Source: Dryomyza anilis
Lineage: Eukaryota > Arthropoda > Insecta > Diptera > Dryomyzidae
Direction: 5' to 3'
DNA length: 64,000 nucleotides
Assembly: GCA_951804985.1 (NCBI GenBank)
Contig: OX638133.1
Location: forward strand, 27,248,963 to 27,312,962
The notes under the pieces were generated by a model, which saw nothing but the letters and a program-made list of their open reading frames with translations, made no database searches and was not told the DNA's origin. The translations under genes were made by a program, and so were the position numbers. Below are positions 54,247 to 64,000 of the stretch, piece after piece; the first letter of the stretch is position 1, and every line of letters begins with the position of its first letter.

Positions 54247-55770
54247 TTTAGGAACGGAGTTACTACTCGTATTATTACTTTAAGTTTTTGGGTTAAATTT
54301 TAACTATTTTTAACGCGCACATAAAATAATGCAATTCGTGAAAATTTATCAAAAAAGTCATTTCTGTTATAAGCTTCTTTATTCTATATTTGCAACATAT
54401 ATGGAACACAATACATTTAATATTTGTCACCTGTTTGCAACTAGTTTACAACAAAGTAAACTCCACCCATTATTGTATATGCTGTAATATCGGAATATAT
54501 GACTTATATATCACAGCATTGTGACATTACATTGCGTATGTTCCACACATGGTCTTAGCCACTGCTTTGAAACTAAAGAACACTGTTATTCAAAACTGGT
54601 GTCAGAGGTAACTTAAAAGGTACACATTCGCCACAAAAGTTGTTCCAATTGTCGAGCCGTGGTTACTTGGGATAGAACAAGAAAACACTGAAAAAATAAA
54701 ATTCAGTATATTGAACGATCATTTATTATATAAATAAACACAAATTCATAATTTTAATGAATTATTCATAAAATTAGTACTTCAATATTATGATTTTTTT
54801 TATTTAAATGCAGTTCATAAATTGTTGTACAATTAGTGAAAAATTGTTGTTAATTAAACAAAATAAAATATATCAAATTTTTGGAGACATGTTCCAAATG
54901 TTTTAGATCAAAATGGAATAGAAAATTACATCTAAATTCTATGTTTTTTTTTTGTTACATCTTTTTGTTAAAAATATAATTAATCATATATAAATTAATC
55001 ATATTAAAAATATAATTAAAAATATATTTAATCAAAGCATTATCAAGAGAAATCCATTTTCTTATTTTGAATTACAAAAAAAATCTCATAATATTATTGA
55101 TAATTTACACAAAAATGCAACCAACTACAGATTCTTAATATTGCTGTAGAAATTCTACATTTTTTTTCATTAGTATTATAATTTAGTTTAAATAAAAATC
55201 TGTTTATTTATTTCTGTGTATATTTCCATCGAAAGCTTAATTGAGAACATGTCACCAAAGCATACGTTGTAATTGCAACTTTGGAAATTGTGATAATTGT
55301 CCGTACATCACAAATGAAATAGTGAGATTCAGTGAAAAATAGTTGAATAAATGGTTAACATATTGAAACATTAAAAAAGAAATAATATATAGTATATAAT
55401 GTTGAAAAGTAATTACAATTCTTAGAATTTTGAGCAAACGATTTGAAAAAGTAAAATACATCATAGTGAATTTAAAAAATAATAATATTTGTATATTTAA
55501 TCTGAAACTTTAATAAACTCTTAATAAAAAATAATTAAGTAATATCATACTTGATTGCAGGACGGTGTCACTTTGAAAAAAATATATATCATATTTAAAA
55601 ATTTAATATGTTTAAAACTCAAATATCAAAAATAAAACCCATCAAAAGCCTATAATTTCCAAATTCTACAATTAAAAATTATTTTACAATTTCAAGTTTT
55701 ATCTACAATTTGCAAAATTCTTCAATTTATAAAAATTGAAAAACTTAGGCCGGATCTATAGATTAACATA
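54247..55770. other. AT-rich, no recognised gene
   Basis: Very AT-rich; frames are under 75 codons and without domains. This is the right half of the target region of the LTR element. Confidence 0.4.
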
Positions 55771-55880
55771 TCGTCGTTGTAGAACAAAAAGTCACCAAAT
55801 ACATTTTTAAAATGCCAAATATTCATTTACAAAAATCTTTATAAATCTGTCAATTTTTAATCGATGAATTTTTAATCGAT
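55771..55880. mobile_element. MITE family D, deleted copy
   Basis: It keeps the end 'tcgtcgttgtagaacaaaaa' and then runs directly into the opposite arm in inverse order ('aaaatgccaaatattcattt'), so the middle is missing. Confidence 0.65.
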
Positions 55881-56984
55881 AACTATATAGGTTCTTAAAT
55901 CGTTTCGTGGCTAAGAATGAAAATCTATGTAGAAATCTATATTGAAACTCGAAAAATTATCAAATATCATATGAATCGAAACTGTGCCATCGTAGAAAGA
56001 ATTCACTACATTTTTCGATTTAAATACTCGTTACGTACACGAAGGGAAAAACTTCTAAAATCCAGAAAGAATCAAGAAAAACGAAAACATTCTGTACTTT
56101 AAGAAACATATCCACTTAGTTATAACAAAGTAACTAAGAGCAATTATTCTTGATAATGCAGAGGTTAATGTCTTGGGTAACAAAAAAATTTAAAGAACCC
56201 GTATTCGTATTGTTGTAATGATGATACCTAAACACAGAAAAACCCTCTTTTGGCATGAGGTTGGAAGAATGAAAAAGTTAGTTGTACCAACTAACTGTAT
56301 TCGGTTAAATCGAATGGTTTACATATTTTCTTGTGGAACTACCTTTTTAGCTTATACGCATAATATATTAGTCTATACACACTTCTAATGGCTTTAAATC
56401 TGTACTAAATTGTTCTAAAACAGTTCGAAATTGGTTGTAGTACAAACTACAACTCTTTTCATTTTAACAATAAGAACCGACTATGCGACTGAGAGAACCG
56501 ACTAAGTTGGTTGGGCAAAGAATTGATTGGCTCAACAAATCTCTATTCTGTGTGTAAGAACAAAATCTCTGTATATGAAGAATAATTGATCTAAGTTACT
56601 TTTAACATATTGACAAAGAGAGAGGCACACTAACAAACAGATGGCGATGACAGACGGAGTATATCTATAATTCTCCTTAAGTTTATTAAAAAATAATACT
56701 ATAAATTCTTGTAAAAGTACATAACAAATATACTTTTCTGATGATGAAATTGGTAGCATAACTAAATATGCAATCATTGCCATCATCATCATCATTTTTG
56801 ACGACAGCTCAGTGTTTCTTTTGTCATGAACCAATTATGAATGATATGCGCCTACTTAAAAATTCAAATTCAAAGAAAATTCACTACTCGACCGCTGTAA
56901 GCGAATACACACACACACCATGAGTTGGTAGCGAATACATACACCAACGCTGTAAACGAATACACACAATACCGGTGCGTTGCG
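55881..56984. other. No recognised gene
   Basis: Anonymous sequence. Bases 56600-56680 contain a 'caaacagatggcgatgacag' phrase, part of a dispersed repeat also hinted at 12110. A short run of 'gcgaatacacacac' units is at 56890-56970. Confidence 0.35.
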
Positions 56985-57110
56985 GCAATAGCTGTTGTCA
57001 GCAAATGCGTTTGCTAATATGAATATGTATACGCCAATGCAAGTTTGAGCAAATATTTAATTGTACTGATGTTATTTTTTGGTTATATTTACAATTTTTT
57101 TTTACTGTGT
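56985..57110. mobile_element. MITE family C, fragment
   Basis: 'gtttgctaatatgaatatgt' and 'acgccaatgca' match the centre of family C; most of both arms is absent or decayed. Confidence 0.5.
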
Positions 57111-58039
57111 TATAATGCGATAAACTTTTATTGAATTATATAAAATCTATTAGCAAATTTTTAAATTCTGTTAATCCATATTAAATTCAACATCAATAGG
57201 CATTTATATGGGTAACATTCTTTCGAAAATTCATGATCGTGATCTGATTTGAGTTCCATAGACAAAATCATATTAAAGTTAAGCAAATGCATATCATACC
57301 TTGTAATGGAAACATTTGCAATAAAAAATTTGTGCCAAACACAATTAGAGTTAACAAACAAACAGCAAACATACATAAATAGTTTATAAAATATTTTGAA
57401 TGTATTTATCTTGAATGTGTTATAAAATATAAATAAAAAAAAAATATATATAAAAAATAAAAAGAAAAACTTGGGAAAAAATATATATTAAAAAATATTG
57501 TAAAAAAATTTTAAACAAATATTTAAAAATATAGTAAGAAGAAAAAAAATTAGTTGAAAGTTTAAACTATTGTAAAAAAAAATAAAAAATTAAAAATATT
57601 CAAAGAAAACAACCTGTACATAAAAACGCAATATTAATGCGAACATTTAGGGAACTTTGAATTATCAGTATTTACATATATCAGCAATATATTTATAGAG
57701 AAAAAAAATAATTGAAAAATAAATTAAATAATTAAACAATTGATAACTCATTTAATAGTATAATAATTGTTAAATTAAACATATAAACATTGCTTTAATG
57801 AAACACCAATAAATATGATAATGTTTTTTTGAAACCAAAATATATTAAATTTGCAAATTTGCATAACATATATATAGAACAATTGTACATGAAAACCCTA
57901 CCATCACAATTACAGGACAATAACTCGTAATATATAAGGCATAATGTTTTAATTGATTTGTTGAAATATACCTACATTATTTTGGTTTTTTATTTGTTTG
58001 TTTGATATTTAACTCTTTATTACAACGTTTATTTAATTA
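57111..58039. other. Very AT-rich, no recognised gene
   Basis: Bases 57410-57780 are nearly pure A/T with poly-A tracts. Nothing coding was found. Confidence 0.4.
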
Positions 58040-58269
58040 CACTACAGATCAGCAGTTCAGTTCAGACTATTTTCGATACAGTTTAAACATTTTTCAATGA
58101 ATAGGTTTACGAGATATCGGCCAATAACTTTTTTGTTCTTTTACACAATTTTTTAAATACATTTTTCAGTTAAGTTTTTGTCGATAAATTTTTCGACTTC
58201 TCCTTTCGAATTCCCTTAAACGAGCAAACCAATTTCAAATTTTTTACTTGTGTTGCGGGCTCCAGGGGT

Positions 58270-59012
58270 CTTTTTGTACTTGCCTTTATTAATGAAACCG
58301 TCAGTGACAATATTCCCTCGAAGTCCACAATTCTTTCCTAACATTTATTATTAAATAAAAACGCAAGGATATTTTAGACTTGCTTTATACTTTTATTAAT
58401 TATTTTTAAGTATTTTTACAAGCTTGAGTTTAAACTGAAAACACGTCTGCACTCTAAGGCAGTTAAAATCATAATGCTTAAAATCTATACTTAACCTCTA
58501 CTCATCACCTCGGTATCGTGCGACTCACGAACCCCTTGCTTATACTTATTTCTTAAAACACAACTCATAAATGCAAGCAAGCATATTCTTAAATCTACGT
58601 ACTACTAAAAACCTCATGAACCCCACATCAGATATTTACTAATATTGTGAAATCATTAACTGAGAAAATTCCAATGTGCTAAATTCTTAATTGGTTCCCA
58701 TGCTGGCGTTAGTCTTGACTTAAATTACAACCAATGCTTTTTTTGTTGCTTTTAAACAGACGGCACACTTGCTAGCGTGTGCCTTGGATCAAATTGCAAC
58801 CAGTGCATTTTTCGTTGCTTTCAAGCGGACTTAATTTTATATCCTGAAAGTATGCACTCATAAACATTATGTACTTGTTCCAGTTACGTCGTAGACGTTA
58901 TGTTAAGTTAACATGCATCTGTTATTGTGCTTTTAGATTTGAAATTTATGTGCATACTGGTTATGTGCAGGCTTTCTGAAATACAACAAAAAAAACGTTT
59001 CTGATTCACAAC
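58270..59012 (-). repeat. Possible LTR on the minus strand
   Basis: Read on the minus strand, a purine tract 'taaggggggaagaa' (59026-59013) is followed at once by 'tgttgtgaatcag', like a polypurine tract before a TG-starting 3' LTR. A polyadenylation-like 'aataaa' is present near 58350. The second LTR was not found, and the internal side (59.0-61.9 kb) has no coding trace, so this stays tentative. Confidence 0.3.
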
Positions 59013-59026
59013 ATTCTTCCCCCCTT

Positions 59027-61900
59027 ATTTTAAGAAAAAATTATTATTAAAAAGAATAATAGTTTTTTCTTTTACATCATTAATATTTCAATATATTTCT
59101 TAATTTATTTAACTTACAATAATATTTAAAATCAATAATTATTTTTCTTATTATAATTTATTTTACTTATTTTCATTTTAGGAATATTATTAATGCTTAT
59201 TTTCGTTACTCAATTACTTAATTAATGGTTGCAGTTTTAGTGATATTTATATTTATATACTTTATGTAACGTTAAAAATAAAAATGTATAACATTACAAG
59301 TCACTGAACGTTGCAATTGACAAAACAGTAGTTGATCAAGTTACCGCTTTGCAATCGCTGCGTTCCGTGTTGCTCTGTTGTTTTTCTTGTTTATTCATCT
59401 AAGTCATTAAATGCTTTAATTTGTGCAACGATTTGTTTTCTTTTAAATTTTTTGCGATATTTATTGAAAATAATTCATTTAATTTTTATTGAGTATATCT
59501 TTAGTTATTGTTTATATTTATAGTTTTCATATTTTAATGTTTCTTCAAGTTTTTCATTACTTTTTTCTAGTCTATTAAATTAATTATACAAAAAAAAATG
59601 TAATTGTGTTTTCTATTAATTAAAAACGTAAACTGCTGTGATCGCTAGTTCTGTTACTCTCTGTTTACGTGTATAGGTTGGCTGGCTGCATTTTATTTGT
59701 TTCTGTCATTGATCGAATAACATTGTTGTCATCATTTATTCTCATCTTTCGTCTTTATTTTCTAAGCTTTGTTAAATTTGATGTCTTCTATGTTGCGTTG
59801 TTTTTTCAGTCAAATTGAATCGTATTTTGTTGAGAGCAGATACTAAAATTGGTAGTTTTGTAATTTTATATTTCTGGATATTAATACGAATTTGTCTTCT
59901 TTAAATGTTTTAAGAGTTCTTGTAGCGAAATTGTCATCTTCGGAAATCATCTTTAATTATACGTACATGTTGTTGTTTGATGTTGTTCTTTTATATTTCA
60001 CTTGTTGTACATTATTTGAATATTTGAAGTTCTTAGTGTTTTAATTTTCGTCTTCTCTTTTAAGAAATTATGTTCTTTTGTTGAAGAAATTGTCAGCATA
60101 ATGTGTGAAATGTTGTTGATTTAGTACAATTATGATAACTTTGTTGATGTGTCAAATTTCTTTTTCCATAAGGTTAGCATTGACAGCTGAATAAGTGTAT
60201 ATGGAATAGCTCCTTCAACTTATTTACAAAATATTAGCTTGTTCCTTGAGTGATAAAATTGTTATCTTTTAATTATATGTACGTAAAGATGTAAAATGTT
60301 GTTGCTTCTTTATGGTAGAATAGTCGCAATTTTGCTGATTTGTCGAAATTCCACATTCATGTTTATATTGAGCTCCTTTCTTTTAATTAAACATGTTATT
60401 GATGTACAATTGTTGTTGTCCGCGCCATGACTCTCACATGTTTCTTTATCATTCGTCTCTTGTACTTCATTACATAATATTACCATTTCAGACCTTTACC
60501 CAACAAAATCAAACGATCTTCTTTGACAATTAATATTTAAACTTAGTGTCTTCTGCGTCGAATTTTATTGTTTGGTGGATTGCTAGTTCTTCTTCGTGCA
60601 TGTTTTATTTCTTTGTCGTGGTTGAAATGCATTTCCAGAGCCAGGATTATTTTTAAAAATACTTATTACTTTGTAATGTTTACTATAACTTTATAAATTA
60701 TTTATATTTAACATCATTTTTACTTTCAGTATTCATAATCTTTGTTTATATTACCTTACATCATAGTATTAAAATTTTATATTTTAATTGTATATTTATA
60801 TCGAACATTTTACTGTAAATCTTTAATTGTAAAATCTTTAATTTTTTTCTTAATATATAGACATTATTTTCTTTATAATTTCATTAGCACATGAATCAAT
60901 GCTAATTCTATTCAAAAATACTTAGCTCTTTATTCATGCACTAATTAATTTGTGAATTTAATCATTATTGACAATTTTTAATAATGGTAAGCGCGCGCGA
61001 TTTATGCATAACTACTTTTGTACATTCAATAGGTACATATATATTTTCATTACCGTGTAATGATCACATTTAAAACGTTTGTTAATTTTGTTAGATTGTG
61101 TATTGTATTTTTTCCTTATCATTCAATTATTGTTCAAATTTTTACGCTGCATTAACGTACCTCGTTTCATTTTCGGTACATTAGTGCATTGTTCCTAGAT
61201 GCAAAACGCTGAATTGCATTTTATTTTATCACTTTAGTGTGTGCTACGCTAACATCTATCTGTACTTCAAGTGCAATGATCTTTCTGTTGCCTGTTTCCA
61301 TTGAAAATGATCTTGACAATGAAACTGAAGTACTAACCTATCTCAATTATGACAATGTATATTTTATTGCTTTAGCAAATGTGTTCTGAATTCTTGTTTA
61401 TGAAATATCTAATATAATATTCTTTATACTTTATTCCTTTCTTATTTAATACATGATCTAATGCTAGTCATCTTCTAAAATTAATACATAGCTATTTTCT
61501 CATGCACTAATTTAGATTTAAAAAACATATTTTCTAAAAAAAAAAATTTACGCGTACTTTATTTACGTTGTTTGCAATATTATGCATAATGCTGAATTGC
61601 CTTTCAATTGTTAAAACACTCTATCATATCAGGTCTGCGGGTCATTTTCCATTATACAAAAATATATATTAAAACTTTTGTTTTCTAATAACATTTTTTT
61701 TTTCAGACGTTTGAATGTCATCGTTTTAATATTCAACTTATGGTTCACGTGCTACAGTCATTTAACTGAATGCAAAATGTTGAATTTCAACGAAATTTTT
61801 CAATTTATTTTTCAATTCAATTTATTATTATTAAAAAATGTTTTTTTTTTATAAAACATGAAACACGTATATAATATTTTTCAACATAGAACATAAGTGC
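59027..61900. other. T-rich anonymous region, no gene
   Basis: The plus strand is strongly T-rich (the minus strand A-rich) throughout. No frame exceeds 65 codons. It may be the decayed A-rich interior of the putative minus-strand LTR element. Confidence 0.35.
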
Positions 61901-62802
61901 AAAGTTTTAATGAAATCAAAAATAGTTCATCTCAAAAGTGCCCGGTTTGACGTGGTATGTCCGATATATCTTCCAGAATATAGCACACTGATTTGGGGAA
62001 TATGTTGTGAAAAATGTTAAATTTTATTGTTTAGGCAATCCTATTTGACATTTTATATTACCGTATGCCTTAATACACGATTTTTCTCAAAATACCATAG
62101 CATTGACTTAGCAATTTCTGATTCCCTACGCCTCTTATATCGTCGAAAGTAGCGACTTTATTTCGGAGAACGCGATATCTTGACTTCCTCACAATTTCGT
62201 CATATTTCAATGGAATTAATTATTTTTAAAAATTTTGTCAAGACATATATATTATTAATATAAAAAAGTAAAAAAAAAAGAAAGTGAGTTGAGTGATTTT
62301 GGCCACTACATTTCATAGTGAAATATCTCTTAAACGAGAAATGCTAGAAACTCCGTTGATGACCCGTTTTAAAGCTACTAAGTGAAGCTTTTAATCGTGA
62401 GATCTAAACGTCAAAATGTGCACCCAGAAAAAATTCCCTCAAATCCCATTAAAATTGGTCAATAGGACAATTATTGATTTAATAGTATACAAAAAATAAA
62501 TCTTCTCATATAAACTGAATGTCATAGTATTTTCTAGTATTTAATGGTATTTTCCGATTAAAATAATAATTTATCCTATTGACTATTTTTAATAGTAAAG
62601 AACTATTATTTATATAGTATTTTTTCTGGGTGTGACAAGTCAGTAATTCAAATTTGATGTTCTTTAATATCACCCTTCTTTAAAATCGGAAAAAGGAACC
62701 TACATTTTGGTTTATTTATTATAAATATTCGTACCGAGTTTCAAAATTATATTTTGATGGCAGCATATTTCAAAAAACTTTTTTTTTTAATATCTACATA
62801 AT
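61901..62802. repeat. Dispersed repeat region split by a family B MITE
   Basis: 'tttgatgttctttaatatca' near 62650 resembles 8865-8880. The MITE lies at 62420-62632. Confidence 0.4.
62420..62632. mobile_element. 'cacccagaaaaa' MITE (family B)
   Basis: It runs from 'cacccagaaaaaattccctc' to 'tatagtattttttctgggtg', with 12-bp perfect inverted ends. It is the best-preserved copy of the family here. Confidence 0.88.
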
Positions 62803-63441
62803 CCCAGTCTGCCATTCGATATCGATTCGAGACTGTTCCGAGATGTCGAAGAATTTACTCGATCTCGATTACAATTTCGTATCGAATTGTTGTATTCGTT
62901 CTAAGATGTACGCAGATATCGGTAGCGGCATAATAAAGTTTACTCGAAACGAGAAAAAAATTGATTCAGAAGTGGAACGCCGATAGTTTTTCTATCGTTT
63001 TTGCTTCACGTATCTCTATACGCTATCGAACTGACGATAGTAGCTGCTCGACATCACTAGAGGCATCGTTTTCGTTGAATTTTTGTTTCGCGTTAGTTGA
63101 CAAACATTTTAATAAATAGCATGTTGATAAAAAAATGTTTATTACAAAATTAATATAGAGTTCAAAACATACGATTTAAATAAAAAAAAATGTTTTGCGG
63201 AAAGTTTAGTAAATAAATCTAGTATCAAAACGATAGTATCGCTTAAAAGTTACCTGAAGCAAGAATCTGCAATCGAGCACAGCTCTCGTTGAAACGATTG
63301 TCGAGTATCGACTTACGCGATTTCACACCTATTTTGATATCGCATATCGTTTTTGAATCGAAAAACATTGCGAATTTTTCTATCGCAGGTAGTTCGAGAA
63401 AACTTCTATCTTCGAAGAGCTCCGAGACATGGCAGACTGGG
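62803..63441. mobile_element. 639-bp MITE with 'cccagtctgccat' TIRs
   Basis: Perfect 13-bp inverted ends lie at 62803-62815 and 63429-63441. The interior is rich in 'tcgata/tatcga' words and GC-richer than its flanks. No convincing target-site duplication was found, so the superfamily is open. Confidence 0.75.
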
Positions 63442-63827
63442 AAAATATGAATCTTTTTTTATTCGTATAAATAATAGTAAAATGGAGAATTTTAAACTGT
63501 AACAAATTCTCCAATCGAAGACCCGTTTAGAACCACATTGAAACAATCACAAGGGATAGTGTATTTATCCTAAATGTACTTTTGGAATTCTTTGCAAATT
63601 TGCACTGGTTTTAGTTCTCATCGAAATCCAAACAGTACACTGAGGGAAAAAATTAATAAAATGAAATAAAAAAATAATAAATTTAAATACTTTTTAAACT
63701 ATTTATTTCGTTTAAAGCAGGATAGCAACAGAATACAGAACTTTATACAGGTGGTTTGGTTCATTGATGTTAATAATTCAGGGGGTCTATGACTCAAAAA
63801 AGTAAGAACATGTTATTAAAAACAATG

Positions 63828-64000
63828 TAGCCGTGGTAGCTCAGTGGTTAGTGCGTTGGACTGCGAGACGAAAGGTCCCCGGTTCAAGACTGGGCTGGGG
63901 CTAACAACATCTTTTCATAGAAACATTTTTCTATACCGCGCTACCTCTCGGCAGTAAATGGCAAAACTACGAGAGTAAAACATTGCATATGAAAACTCTC
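63828..64000 (+). mobile_element. tRNA-derived SINE, cut by window end
   Basis: The head 'gccgtggtagctcagtggtt' with B box 'ggttcaagac' is followed by the same body as 32380-32480. The 3' part lies beyond the window. Confidence 0.9.

Noticed and set aside
63828..63900. Functional tRNA gene at the window end
   Set aside because: It has the same SINE head and is followed by the SINE body.

Overview
This is a TE-rich, AT-rich eukaryotic window. GT-AG introns, a tRNA-derived SINE, mariner-type and hAT-type elements, a CsRn1-like Ty3/gypsy element, a LINE with RNase H, and an FLVCR-type transporter all point to an insect, most likely a higher fly (Diptera: Schizophora). I cannot name the species. 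Most of the 64 kb is repeat. Three host genes can be supported: two paralogous secreted-protein genes on the minus strand and the 3' half of one membrane transporter gene on the plus strand.

Layout. 0-5.4 kb: degenerate satellite, an old SINE copy and a minisatellite. 5.4-8.0 kb: a mariner MITE, then a dispersed repeat split by a decayed DDE transposon with perfect 26-bp terminal inverted repeats (TIRs). 8-11.2 kb: anonymous DNA with a GC-richer island at 9.2-9.75 kb. 11.2-11.9 kb: a large inverted repeat built from nested mariner MITEs plus copied flanking DNA. 13.1-14.2 kb: an element with 'ggggtaaagtggga' ends, whose inverse copy at 25.1-27.2 kb carries four tandem ~315-bp units. 15.7-17.25 kb: a MITE with expanded tandem repeats holding a rosa-type (DD41D) mariner. 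19.0-20.2 kb: the 3' end of a LINE. 21.7-24.4 kb and 30.5-32.1 kb: the secreted paralogs. 33.2-34.5 kb: a non-autonomous hAT element. 34.5-35.8 kb: a decayed LINE reverse transcriptase. 37.4-38 kb: a 16-bp hairpin minisatellite. 40.1-45.6 kb: FLVCR-like exons, with introns full of MITEs. 48.4-49.5 kb: a TIR element carrying a SINE. 49.8-54.2 kb: an apparently intact CsRn1-type LTR retrotransposon with LTRs identical by eye. 58-59 kb: a possible minus-strand LTR. 62.3-63.4 kb: MITEs. The window ends inside another SINE.

The two secreted proteins share a two-exon structure: a tiny signal-peptide exon, a phase-1 intron, and one large exon. The large exon has a helix-rich N-terminal half and a C-terminal half with three Trp-centred repeats suggestive of a beta-trefoil. 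I did not recognise a named family. The transporter fragment covers the last ~285 residues of an FLVCR-type MFS protein; no earlier exons were found in the window. The clearest new-looking items are the SINE family with target-site duplications, the CsRn1-type element with a GTTAAAC frameshift site and a hairpin 7 nt downstream, the hAT MITE with 8-bp duplications, and the secreted paralog pair.
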